Assembly (NCBI RefSeq): GCF_011395035.1
Contig: NZ_CP024768.1
Coordinates: forward strand, 530,586-594,585
Direction of reading: 5' to 3'
DNA: 64,000 nucleotides
Source of the DNA: Pantoea cypripedii
GTDB lineage: Bacteria; Pseudomonadota; Gammaproteobacteria; Enterobacterales; Enterobacteriaceae
A program made the translations under genes and the position numbers. Below the pieces are notes generated by a model that had not been told where the DNA came from, did not search any database, and was given only the letters and a program-made list of their open reading frames with translations. Shown piece by piece: positions 53,320-61,998 of the stretch (its first letter is position 1; every line of letters begins with the position of its first letter).

Positions 53320-54570
53320 ATGAAATTAAAATCATTGTTAATTGCTAATGCCGTACTGCTGGGAAGTATCGCAGTACAGGCGCACGCGGCAGATGATGCT
53401 CAACTGATCAAGAAGGGTGAATACCTGTCGCGTCTCGGCGACTGTATGGCCTGTCACTCGGTAGCGGGTAAGCCGGACTATGCCGGTGGCCTGGCGATTG
53501 AGTCGAATCTTGGCACCATCTACTCCACCAACATCACGCCGGATAAAGAACACGGTATCGGTAACTATACCGAGCAGCAGTTCTCCGACGCGGTGCGTAA
53601 AGGCGTGCTGCCGGATGGCTCGCGTCTCTACCCGGCGATGCCATACCCGGATTACGCCAAAATCAGCGATGAAGATATGCACGCGTTGTATGTCTACTTT
53701 ATGCAGGGCGTGAAACCGAGTGCCGAGCAACCGCCGGAAACTAAACTGAGCTTCCCGTTCAGCCAGCGCTGGGGCATGCGTTTCTGGAACTGGGCGTTCA
53801 CCTCTGATAAGCCGTTCCAGCCCATTGGTGGCGCATCGGAAGAGGTGAACCGTGGCGCGTACATCGTTGAGAGCCTAGGCCACTGCGGCAGCTGCCATAC
53901 GCCGCGCGGCTTGGGTATGAATGAGAAAGCGCTCGACAGCAGCGATGCGCAGTTCCTGGCAGGCGGCAGCCTGAACAACTGGGATGTGCCGTCCCTGCGT
54001 GGCCTGCCGCGCTGGAGTGAGCAGGAGATCGTTGATTACCTGCAAACTGGCCGTAACGATAAAGCGGCAGTGGGCGGTGAGATGAAGTCGGTGATTGAGC
54101 ACAGCAGCTCGCACATGACCGATGCCGACCTGAAAGCCATCGCGGCCTATCTGAAGTTCCTGGGGGGGAATCCACCGCTGCAGGCGTATAACGTGCAGGC
54201 TCAGCAGGCGACGGAAGCGAAGCTGACGGCAGGGAAAAATCTGTCAGAAGGTGAGCGTCTGTACCTCGACAACTGTGGTGCTTGCCACTTTGTCACCGGT
54301 AAAGGTGCGCCGGGTGTGTTCCCGGAACTGGATCAGGCCACTATCGTGAATGCCAAAGATCCCACCGGGTTGATCCACACCATTCTGGCCGGTGCGCAAC
54401 AGCCATCGACAGAGAAGACGGCCTCAACGTTGTTGATGCCTGGCTTCGCTAATCGTCTGAGCGATGATGAAGTGGCGCAACTGGCAACCTTCATCCGTCA
54501 GGGCTGGAGCAACAACGCACCGGCAGTCACCAAAGATCAGGTGACTGAAGTGCGTAAGTCATTGAAGTAA
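53320..54570 (+). CDS. Triheme membrane-bound cytochrome c subunit of the dehydrogenase
   Basis: 416 residues with Sec signal MKLKSLLIANAVLLGSIAVQAHA. Three haem c sites: CMACH (near residue 45), CGSCH (near 190) and CGACH (near 325). The domain order is that of gluconate/sorbitol/alcohol dehydrogenase cytochromes, which pass electrons from the flavoprotein to ubiquinone. The start is four bases past the flavoprotein stop. The gene set thus codes a complete small/large/cytochrome complex. Confidence 0.92.
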   Translation: MKLKSLLIANAVLLGSIAVQAHAADDAQLIKKGEYLSRLGDCMACHSVAGKPDYAGGLAIESNLGTIYSTNITPDKEHGIGNYTEQQFSDAVRKGVLPDGSRLYPAMPYPDYAKISDEDMHALYVYFMQGVKPSAEQPPETKLSFPFSQRWGMRFWNWAFTSDKPFQPIGGASEEVNRGAYIVESLGHCGSCHTPRGLGMNEKALDSSDAQFLAGGSLNNWDVPSLRGLPRWSEQEIVDYLQTGRNDKAAVGGEMKSVIEHSSSHMTDADLKAIAAYLKFLGGNPPLQAYNVQAQQATEAKLTAGKNLSEGERLYLDNCGACHFVTGKGAPGVFPELDQATIVNAKDPTGLIHTILAGAQQPSTEKTASTLLMPGFANRLSDDEVAQLATFIRQGWSNNAPAVTKDQVTEVRKSLK

Positions 54571-54584
54571 TTGTTCGCATGTAG

Positions 54585-54609
54585 GGAGCGCATTTATGCG
54601 CTCCTTTTT
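54585..54609 (+). terminator. Terminator of the dehydrogenase operon (family-B palindrome)
   Basis: GGAGCGCA (54585-54592) pairs with TGCGCTCC (54597-54604) around TTTA, then five T. With the preceding GTAG it is a variant of the family-B unit, here used as a real terminator. It overlaps the last codon of convergent marC. Confidence 0.85.
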
Positions 54610-55285
54610 AATGATAGGTATGTATCACTTCCAGCACGCCGTTGATAATAAACTGCACGCCCATACACACCAGCAGGAAGCCCATCAGGCGTGAAATCGC
54701 CTCAATACCGCCTTTCCCCACCAGCTTCATAATCGCGCCAGAGCTGCGCAGCGATATCCACAAAATCACCGAAACTAAAAAGAAGATCATCACCGGTGCC
54801 ACGGCGATCACCCAGCCGGGGAAATCAACGCCGCTGCGTATCGTTGACGCCGAGCTGATGATCATCGCGATGGTTCCCGGACCAGCCGTGCTGGGCATTG
54901 CCAGCGGCACAAAAGCGATATTCACGCTTTCACGTTGGTTATCACTGGATTCCATCTCGTCGTGCTTATGCTCCGCTTCCACCGAATGGCCAACTGGTTT
55001 GGCGGGAAACAACATACGAAAGCCGATAAAGGCCACTATCAGCCCACCCGCCATACGCAGGCCGGGGATGGAGATACCAAAGGTGTGGAGTACCGCCGTA
55101 CCGGCATACCAGGCCACCATCATAATCAGGAAAACGTAGATGGAGGCCTGCATGGCCTGGCGGTTGCGTTCCTGAAAATTCATATCGCCAGCGAGGCCCA
55201 GGAACAGCGCGACGGTGGTGAGTGGATTGGCAAGGGGCAGAATAACCACCAGCCCAAGGCCAATGGCTTTGAAAAGTTCCAGCAT
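54608..55285 (-). CDS. marC: MarC-family inner-membrane protein
   Basis: 225 residues (E. coli MarC 221) with six hydrophobic segments. Conserved FKAIGLGLVVILPLANPLTT, SIPGLRMAGGLIVAFIGFRM and AMPSTAGPGTIAMIISSAS match MarC closely. Despite the name, no role in multiple antibiotic resistance is proven; function unknown. The family body EAISRLMGFLLVCMG is intact. The divergent mar regulators are not next to it here. Confidence 0.88.
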   Translation of the reverse strand: MLELFKAIGLGLVVILPLANPLTTVALFLGLAGDMNFQERNRQAMQASIYVFLIMMVAWYAGTAVLHTFGISIPGLRMAGGLIVAFIGFRMLFPAKPVGHSVEAEHKHDEMESSDNQRESVNIAFVPLAMPSTAGPGTIAMIISSASTIRSGVDFPGWVIAVAPVMIFFLVSVILWISLRSSGAIMKLVGKGGIEAISRLMGFLLVCMGVQFIINGVLEVIHTYH

Positions 55286-55377
55286 GTCGATTCCTTCTGA
55301 TGTAGACGCGCCGATAACATATCAGCGCGTGGCACAGTTTACGGAGACAACGTGGCAAATCTTGCGCGGGCGTGTGG

Positions 55378-56013
55378 TTAGTGTTTCGGACGATCCAGCG
55401 CTTCAATCAGCTCGGGGAAAAAGTCTTCCAGCAGCTCGGGCGTCATCAGGTCCGGATATTGGATCAGATGTTCGCGAATACGCTCGTTCACATCCGGGAT
55501 CAGCCGCTGCGCCGCATCGTTGGCGCTGATTTTTTTCTGCTTCATCAGGCGCAGGACATCATCAGGCAGGCTGTCTTCATCTTCGGCTTCTTCCACCGCT
55601 TCGAGATCGTCCAGCTCATCCAGCATATCCATTAATGCTTCAATTTGTGGCGTGCGTGACTGGTATTCCTCTGGCTTTTCCTCCTCCAGATAACGCAGCA
55701 GAGCGCGCACTGGTGAGCCATCTGGCGTTGAGGGCGGTTCGCTGGCAAACCAGTCCAGTAAATCATGCTGGCTCACCTGATGGACGTGATAACCGTTATC
55801 CACCAGTTCATCCGCCAGGATATCGGCGGTGTCATGCTCAATCAGGCAAATATGGGTGCGATTAGGGGTGAACTGCTCCAGCCACTGGTAAATCTCTTCG
55901 ATTACGCTGTCTTCGTAATTGAAGTTGTGGTTCAGGTAGCTGCCGTCCTGCTGATGTACGCTAATACGAATCAGGTCGGGATCGAAGTAAATCGCAATGT
56001 TGATGCCTTTCAT
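55378..56013 (-). CDS. Uncharacterised acidic protein
   Basis: 211 residues, no signal peptide or membrane helix. I do not recognise the family. The N-terminal 100 residues look globular (INIAIYFDPDLIRISVHQ, HICLIEHDTADILADELV). An Asp/Glu-dense stretch, MLDELDDLEAVEEAEDED, lies near 130-147 and a helical C-terminus ends LIEALDRPKH. Good ATG, codon use like its neighbours, monocistronic between marC and a DUF2501 gene. A real gene is likely; its role cannot be stated. Confidence 0.75.
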   Translation of the reverse strand: MKGINIAIYFDPDLIRISVHQQDGSYLNHNFNYEDSVIEEIYQWLEQFTPNRTHICLIEHDTADILADELVDNGYHVHQVSQHDLLDWFASEPPSTPDGSPVRALLRYLEEEKPEEYQSRTPQIEALMDMLDELDDLEAVEEAEDEDSLPDDVLRLMKQKKISANDAAQRLIPDVNERIREHLIQYPDLMTPELLEDFFPELIEALDRPKH

Positions 56014-56147
56014 GCGCGCTGTCCTATGTGATCCAAAACGCCACTATAGCGTTAATGATGTTGCGGGGAAATCACAGCGCAAGGGAAGGACGTGACAGGC
56101 AGCACGGACGTGCGATTTTGCCGGGGAGAGGGACAGCGCGATAAACC

Positions 56148-56173
56148 CACAGGCAAGGGACAGCTTGCCTGTG
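56148..56173. other. Ten-pair hairpin in the gap after the DUF2501 gene
   Basis: CACAGGCAAG (56148-56157) and CTTGCCTGTG (56164-56173) enclose GGACAG. It lies 24 bases past the minus-strand DUF2501 stop, without a T-run in either direction; possible mRNA-end stabiliser. Confidence 0.55.
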
Positions 56174-56197
56174 CGCCTCGCGCCGCCCCGGAATCAA

Positions 56198-56707
56198 TTA
56201 CATGCCGATATATTTTTTACCCTGCTTCAGCACCACGTCGCAGGCTTTGGTTTTCAGTTTCTCGCCCATGGTGGAATTGCTCAGGCTGGCCAGGTCGAGC
56301 TGCTGGCCGTTACCGGTGTTCAGCAAGCCCTGTAATCCCTGTTGATAATCGGTTTTCTGCTCCTGTGCGGTGGTGTCGTTCAGGCCGAGTTTGCCCAATA
56401 CCTGATCTTTAACTGACTGCACGTTGTTTTTCACCACGTTGTGCTCAACGCAATACTGCATCACACCGGCAGCATTGGTCATGCTATTGGCGCTCACCGC
56501 TTTATCACCGCCGTTCAACAGGCCGGTGATGGAGGAGAGCGACATTCCGCCAGTCTGCGCACCGCTGGTGGTGGTGCTATTCTGCTGGCTCAGCTGTGAT
56601 GCTGCGCTGCTCAGTTGATCCTGCCAGCTCGCCGCCGATGCGCTACCAGCAACCAGCGCCGCCGCCATACCCAATCCCCAAATCACACGTTGTGTTGTTG
56701 TATTCAT
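56198..56707 (-). CDS. yjjA: Exported DUF2501 protein (YjjA-like)
   Basis: 169 residues. Signal peptide with cleavage expected after GSASA. The mature part begins SWQDQLSSAASQLSQQNST and contains GGMSLSSITGLLNGGDKAV and YCVEHNVVKNNVQSVKDQVLGKLG, as in E. coli YjjA (164). Ends with KTKACDVVLKQGKKYIGM. Periplasmic, function unknown. Confidence 0.82.
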   Translation of the reverse strand: MNTTTQRVIWGLGMAAALVAGSASAASWQDQLSSAASQLSQQNSTTTSGAQTGGMSLSSITGLLNGGDKAVSANSMTNAAGVMQYCVEHNVVKNNVQSVKDQVLGKLGLNDTTAQEQKTDYQQGLQGLLNTGNGQQLDLASLSNSTMGEKLKTKACDVVLKQGKKYIGM

Positions 56708-56891
56708 CTCAACCTCATTTTTTCTTTAATGGCTGACTGATGTCAGTTTTGCTTAAGAAAGGGCAGACCTAAGAAAGTTCCAGGATGCAGGGGAGATTGA
56801 GATTGTTCTGGGTTTTAACGCCGGGTGCGGGGGCGGAAGAAGGGAAACGCTGCTTTTTTCAACGCTTGGCGCACACTCCCATTGATTCCGG

Positions 56892-56919
56892 TTGCGTGCC
56901 TTGTCTGTAACGGTATAAT
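56892..56919 (+). promoter_or_regulatory. Predicted promoter of tRNA-Leu(CAA)
   Basis: TTGCGT (56892-56897) and a consensus TATAAT (56914-56919) with a 16-base spacer lie 28 bases before the tRNA 5' end. Confidence 0.78.
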
Positions 56920-56947
56920 CCCCAACGTTTTCCGCATCCTCTTCAGT

Positions 56948-57032
56948 GCCGAAGTGGCGAAATCGGTAGACGCAGTTGATTCAAAATCAACCGTAGAAAT
57001 ACGTGCCGGTTCGAGTCCGGCCTTCGGCACCA
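56948..57032 (+). tRNA. leuX: tRNA-Leu, anticodon CAA
   Basis: 85-base class II tRNA, matching E. coli leuX. Acceptor GCCGAAG/CTTCGGC, anticodon loop TTCAAAA with CAA at 56982-56984, long variable arm, encoded CCA. leuX is a well-known integration site for genomic islands in Enterobacterales; here the conserved backbone ends at this tRNA and an accessory region starts. Confidence 0.97.
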
Positions 57033-57045
57033 TACGATGCAATCA

Positions 57046-57069
57046 AGTCGCTTACGAGCGGCTTTTTTT
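57046..57069 (+). terminator. Terminator after leuX
   Basis: AGTCGCT pairs with AGCGGCT (one G-T pair) around TACG, followed by seven T. Confidence 0.78.
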
Positions 57070-57205
57070 GTGTCTGGAATCCGTGCCATACAAGGCTTTT
57101 CGTGATTTTTTCTACCTGATTCAATTTACACCAACTTGCTGACATGGGGACATCTGCGGGGGATATTCCGGTTAGATAATGTTTGTACCCAAACGAAACC
57201 TTTGA

Positions 57206-57361
57206 AAGGATACTCATCATGGTTATGGGATGGTTTTGCTGGTTCACCCTGACGGTTCGAAATACTGGCGGCTACGTTTTCGCTTCGATGGTAAAGAGAA
57301 GAAGCTGGCGTTGGGGAAATCCCCCCTGAAGTTTCGCTGGCACTTATCAGCACGTAAGTAG
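57206..57361 (+). pseudogene. Tyrosine-type integrase N-terminal remnant
   Basis: The frame reads GMVLLVHPDGSKYWRLRF, then RFDGKEKKLALGK, the Arm-DNA-binding (DUF4102) region of P4-like integrases. After a run of six C (57321-57326) the match jumps one frame to PEVSLA and stops at TAA 57355. The reading frame before it is closed by TGA at 57203, and the catalytic domain is missing. This is the debris of the integrase that would have placed the island at leuX. Confidence 0.8.
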
Positions 57362-58082
57362 TTAGTTAACGGCGTCGATCCCAGTTAGAGCACAATGAAC
57401 AAGGTCATCAGCGTCAATCGCACAGACATTCAGCCAAATATTGAGAGTTTTTTTCTCCTCAACTCATGTATTTTTACCGGGAAAACGTTGTGGAGAAACA
57501 AATATATATGTTGTTTTGCTGGACGATACCCGAGTGTATTTTCTGATCTTTTATTAAAAACTTCTTTTGCCTTAGCGCGGATAGAAGCACGTTGAGCACC
57601 AATTTCCCAAATAGAATCACCTTCAGGAACAAAACCTAAACCTAAACTCGTTCTACACTCATCATCTCAGCCAGAATATTGAACACTCTCATCTGATGGG
57701 AAATGAACTTTTGCAGCAGGGCCTACCGTTGCAAAAATTAAACGCCGTAATAATTCAGGAATACCGCTCTGACCATCTTGCCGTTCACCCCATTTTGAAA
57801 GGTGAGTTGCATTAATCCAGCGTATCACAGAATCTGGTCTGACATTTTCAGATGGCTGCAACATGTCCCTTTCAAATACGCCACCAGCTATAAACTGCAA
57901 ACTCTAGCTTCTAGAGCATCGCGGATCGCTTGGGAATTATTTGCTATTGGTGTACGGAAACCCCGCTTAAAATCCGCAAGTGTTGATGTCGCCACATTGG
58001 CCTTGAATGCGAGTTCTTGTTGGGACCAAGCAAGAAGAGCTCTGGCGGCTTTAACTTGCTTTGATGTGAGGAGCTATTTCAT
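57362..58082 (-). pseudogene. Decayed gene: XRE helix-turn-helix joined to an unrecognised domain
   Basis: Read on the minus strand. The frame starts ATG AAA TAG (stop at codon 3) and continues as an XRE HTH, KAARALLAWSQQELAFKAN, then ADFKRGFRTPIANNSQAI. A frameshift near 57900 leads into QFIAGGVFERDMLQPSEN, then INATHLSKWGERQDGQSGIP, then LLRRLIFATVGPAAKVHF. TGA replaces a Trp codon at about 57668, after VQYSG. The protein resumes as TSLGLGFVPEGDSIWEIGAQ, frameshifts again near 57495 to YIFVSPQRFPGKNT, hits a second TGA, and ends in CAIDADDL. At least five lesions. Large-protein N-terminus of unknown family. Confidence 0.75.
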
Positions 58083-58223
58083 TGCATGACCTCATATTTA
58101 AAATATGAGACTACAATACTTGTCTAAAAGATGAACATCAATGTAGAGCGTATTTTCGACTGCTGGCTCTGAAGGGAGAATCGCTAATATCGCAATATAC
58201 TTATCAACGGAGAGTGGGTAAGG

Positions 58224-58256
58224 TAGTCAAAACGCCTCAATACGGCGTTTTGACTA
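58224..58256. terminator. Bidirectional terminator beside the restriction-modification gene
   Basis: A perfect 13-pair stem, TAGTCAAAACGCC (58224-58236) with GGCGTTTTGACTA (58244-58256), loop TCAATAC. The A-run/T-run inside the stem allows use from both sides; it lies 40 bases past the minus-strand stop of the next gene. Confidence 0.85.
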
Positions 58257-58295
58257 TAGGTATGTGATTAAATTCGATCTATACAGGTAAGGGAA

Positions 58296-61200
58296 TTAGC
58301 TAGGAAGTTGTTTACTCCATCTTGTCAATATTTCTTCAGCCAATTGTTTTGCTTCTTCCACGATAAATTTACGTCCCTCTCTATTATGCTCTTGGTGAGC
58401 AGACATTACTTTTTCTGCTAGAGCGATATGCCGACGGTCATCGTTTCGAAACTCAGGTAAATCTAAGTGTTTGAATACATCAGCAACCTGAATAGAAACA
58501 TTGTGTGCATCAATCCATTCCTGAACAGTTTGGGAGTTTAGAAGCCCGCATAGGTAGTAAGCTGTTTCTTTATCATCAAAAGCTGAAAAATAAACTTTAT
58601 GATCAGGTATGTAAGGACGAGTGCCTACCAAGGGAACATCATTGCTTCCAGCTACTGCGGCATAGAATGATGAAGACATTTCGGGCCAGATGACCTTCCA
58701 AGGCTTAAATGTGTACTCACCGACATTATAAACGGCATGGAAAGGTGCACCTTTCATTTGCCTACGATAAGTCGAACGTGCCTGCAGAAGAGGTTCATAT
58801 GAATCGAACCAAGCTGCGGTTTTTCTCATCTCATGCTTGTTTAGGCGCTCTTCTGCTTCAGCATAATCGGCAATTGATATTCCCGTATTGGGCACAAATG
58901 TGAAAAGACGGTCTTTATTGTCAACATCAGGCGCGCTGATTTTGAGATAGCACTCTTCAAAATCGCTAGCTCCTTTAATGAGAGGGTAAAGATCTGTAGG
59001 CTCTACCCATGCCTGTTTAACCGGTCCTATTTCCTTTTTACCAGCTTCTGGCCGGCTTCTAATCTGAACATGGGTTTCGTTCACGTTGAGTATAGGTACG
59101 AAGAATACCCCGTTAAGATCGGTTGTAATTCCTTTCCTGCCCTTGGTCCATGAGCATTGACGAGACAGATATTTAATCGATTCAAATCGGTCTGGCACTA
59201 ATATCGCCCATGGTGAGCCTGCTTCATCAACAGGAAAGGCTTCTTTTTCTTCATAGCGGATACTGTCTATGACCGCTTCAAGAGTCTGCGAAGATTTTAT
59301 AGCCCGCTTTTGACCGGCACAGGGGGCCCAAACCCGATATGAAATGGGATATTCTGGCGCAGTTTCTGACTTTTCGAATATAGCAACTGTAGTGTGGTTA
59401 CTGGCATCCTCGAAAGGCTTGAGACCTTTCATGTCATCCACTGATATTGGCTGCAGGTATAACGAATCCTCGCGTGAAGGCTCGATTTTGAATGTTCTAA
59501 AGCCCGCGGAGGAAGGATTTTTAAACAATGTGCCTGTGATGACGAATGCTAGATGTCCACCGGTATTAAGCCATTTGTCTGCGACTGTATAGGTAATCAT
59601 TGCAGAAATATCGAGCTCATTACCGCCATGCATTCGAGTTTTCGAGAAAATCCCATATTGCTCACAGGTGGGTTTCACACGCTCACGATATAAATCTGGT
59701 AATTTCGACCATCTAACCCATGGTGGATTACCGATGACTAAGTCGAATTTCCCAGCGGTGGCCGACCAGAAAAAGTTTCTGACAATCCTGAACCATATTC
59801 CATTCCAGTTCTGGCGATGCAGATTCAGAATCTGATCATACGTGTAACGCAGTGGGGCATCCCATTCTTTAAGCAGATCTTCAGAAAAGTAATGTCCTTT
59901 CCTTACCTTATCCATGGACTCGTCAAAATCTAACCCCATCTCAACATCTTTACCCATGCGATTAAACATAACATCAAGGCTGATGCGATCAAGTGCCAGC
60001 GCTGCTGGTAAGTGAATATCAAGCTTCGCAAACTGGCTGCCAATGCGATACTGAATGATGGGTTCAGTCGTTTCGGGTGAGGATGCTGGAGAATATATCG
60101 CATCGGCCATTAGAACCGGGACTTCCAACTCTTGGCCTGGGCATTGCGATAATAGGTCGGCGACTTCGATAAGAAAGTTCACCCTTGCTGTTTGTACAGC
60201 CAATGGATTGAGATCGAAACCCCATACGGTGCCACAGATAAGTTTCAATGTTTCCTTGGCACTGAGATTTTTCTCTTTTGCCAATTGACGCTTCTTGCGA
60301 ATAACAGCCAGCAAGAAAGCTCCTGATCCACAAGTTGGATCAAGGACTCTTTTAGTTATAAGGCTCGGATCGTTGACCTTATTCAGGGTGAAGTCAACCA
60401 GCCAGTCAGGTGTATAAAACTCACCCAAGCTCTGACGTAATTTACCCGGAACCAATCCCTGATACAGATCACGCAATACATCGCGTGTTTGGGACAGCTG
60501 GTCAAGACGATATAGCGACAAGACTGAAAGTAAACGCCTTAAAGTTGGAAGTAACTCTGGGACCGTATTCAGGCTGGCTATATCGAGATACCAACTGAAA
60601 ATGGCTTCCTCAACGAAGCCATTAATTCCCGCTTCCTGGAAAATCGTGGAGCGTTCTATAGCCGAACCGAGAAACTCAAGTATCTGAGCGTCATTCTTCA
60701 ATGCAGCCATGCTTTGAGCTGGCTGTTCTGTTGATGTTAGCCCATGTGCTGAGATTATTTCAGCAGCCAACAGTTTGATCAGCATTGAGTTATAGGTATG
60801 AAGAACAAAGAGCCGTGCAGAGATAGAATCCGATGGGGATCCAGACCAAGTAAATTTCAGTTCTTTTGTAATGGCTTCAGCTTGGACTATAGAGAGGTCT
60901 GCAACCTGGCCGTACAAAGTGCGCCATTCGGCAAAAAGCATCTTTAGTTTGTTATTCCCATCGATGGTGAGTTGTTGAGCAAGTCCATCGGAGAGTTGTT
61001 GCATGAAAGCTCGAGCGTTAGCAGAGCCATGACCAAAATCGGCAAGTAAGTTTTCAGTGGTAAGTCCTTTACGTGTATCTGAACGCAGAGCATCAACTAC
61101 CATTTCTACGGATTCGGGAGAAAATGGCATCAAGTGCTGAGTATTGATATCACCATCAATAACTTGTGCAAAACAAATATGTTCTCCATCTATAGCGATC

Positions 61201-61499
61201 CCGATGAAATCTGATTCTGGTATTTTAGTCTCTGCTGCTTTCTTTAATATATAGGGTAGCAGTCTCTCTTTAGTAGCATTCAGGAATGCCGGGCTGTCTT
61301 TCTTACCTTTAAAATACCCGGGTGCTTTGTATTCAATGATAACGTGATTGTAACTTGCATCGTTGCGATCACGCTCGGCAAAAAGATGCAATCCAGTTGC
61401 GTCTTCTAGAGCTTTGTTCCAAGCAAACCGGACTTCTTCTTCACCCTTCCATGGTTGAAGACGTTTTTCTTGAATGGAGTTGTAAGCGGATTGCTTCAT
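58296..61499 (-). CDS. Single-chain restriction-modification enzyme (type IIG/Eco57I-like)
   Basis: 1067 residues. An N-terminal candidate nuclease has Asp44/Asp47 and Glu56-x-Lys58 (IIEYKAPG), a PD-(D/E)xK pattern. The N6-adenine methyltransferase follows, with motif I VLDPTCGSGAF (385-395) and motif IV NPPW (591-594) in DLVIGNPPWVRW. The C-terminal 400 residues would hold the target-recognition domain. Such enzymes methylate and cleave with one polypeptide. ATG 61499 (MKQSAYNSIQEK) is preferred to a TTG 12 codons earlier. No BREX, DISARM or specificity-subunit gene adjoins it. Reading frame intact. AT-richer than the backbone. Confidence 0.82.
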   Translation of the reverse strand: MKQSAYNSIQEKRLQPWKGEEEVRFAWNKALEDATGLHLFAERDRNDASYNHVIIEYKAPGYFKGKKDSPAFLNATKERLLPYILKKAAETKIPESDFIGIAIDGEHICFAQVIDGDINTQHLMPFSPESVEMVVDALRSDTRKGLTTENLLADFGHGSANARAFMQQLSDGLAQQLTIDGNNKLKMLFAEWRTLYGQVADLSIVQAEAITKELKFTWSGSPSDSISARLFVLHTYNSMLIKLLAAEIISAHGLTSTEQPAQSMAALKNDAQILEFLGSAIERSTIFQEAGINGFVEEAIFSWYLDIASLNTVPELLPTLRRLLSVLSLYRLDQLSQTRDVLRDLYQGLVPGKLRQSLGEFYTPDWLVDFTLNKVNDPSLITKRVLDPTCGSGAFLLAVIRKKRQLAKEKNLSAKETLKLICGTVWGFDLNPLAVQTARVNFLIEVADLLSQCPGQELEVPVLMADAIYSPASSPETTEPIIQYRIGSQFAKLDIHLPAALALDRISLDVMFNRMGKDVEMGLDFDESMDKVRKGHYFSEDLLKEWDAPLRYTYDQILNLHRQNWNGIWFRIVRNFFWSATAGKFDLVIGNPPWVRWSKLPDLYRERVKPTCEQYGIFSKTRMHGGNELDISAMITYTVADKWLNTGGHLAFVITGTLFKNPSSAGFRTFKIEPSREDSLYLQPISVDDMKGLKPFEDASNHTTVAIFEKSETAPEYPISYRVWAPCAGQKRAIKSSQTLEAVIDSIRYEEKEAFPVDEAGSPWAILVPDRFESIKYLSRQCSWTKGRKGITTDLNGVFFVPILNVNETHVQIRSRPEAGKKEIGPVKQAWVEPTDLYPLIKGASDFEECYLKISAPDVDNKDRLFTFVPNTGISIADYAEAEERLNKHEMRKTAAWFDSYEPLLQARSTYRRQMKGAPFHAVYNVGEYTFKPWKVIWPEMSSSFYAAVAGSNDVPLVGTRPYIPDHKVYFSAFDDKETAYYLCGLLNSQTVQEWIDAHNVSIQVADVFKHLDLPEFRNDDRRHIALAEKVMSAHQEHNREGRKFIVEEAKQLAEEILTRWSKQLPS

Positions 61500-61998
61500 G
61501 TAAAGGGACCTGGTAGCAAGGAAAAAAGTGTGCAACCAAGCATTATGATCTCTATAAGGTGCCGCTTCAAGATTTATTGTTTTTGCATTTCAGCGGCTAG
61601 TAATGGGCAGGCTACTGGGATGAATTGCCAGTGGAAAGGCAGGGAGACAGTTGGCAACGAGGTCAAGCAACTGGTGTGTTGTCTAAAAGTTCAATGTCGA
61701 GATGACGCCGTAGAGGATAGGAAAGCCTAATATTAGAAATCCAGGCTCTACCATTAAAGGGCCGGGTTTTGCAGTGGTGTTTACCCGAGCCATAAATCAT
61801 CGATTTTTAGTAAATGGGTAGAAATCGGGAGAGAACATTAGTGCTTTCAAACTGATGCAAGCTGAATATTTTCATGTAATGAATAAGTTAGGTACCACAT
61901 GCTGTCATGAGGCTTGACTCACAAAACCTATTATAAAAAGTGGACTGGTTAAAATCCGCTCAGTAAGGTATGCGTTCCCTAAGGATGGAGGATAACGG
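61500..61998. other. 499-base gene-free region in the island
   Basis: Intergenic DNA between the divergent restriction-modification gene and the effector gene. No open frame of note and no tRNA-like or repeat structure that I can see. It must hold both promoters. GGAGG at 61987-61991 is the ribosome site of the effector gene. Confidence 0.65.

Noticed and set aside
57395..57595. 66-codon + strand open frame
   Set aside because: It runs antisense to the reconstructed decayed gene, whose minus-strand frames give clear protein-like sequence.
57802..58089. 95-codon + strand open frame
   Set aside because: Antisense to the XRE helix-turn-helix segment, which is the real (though broken) coding strand.
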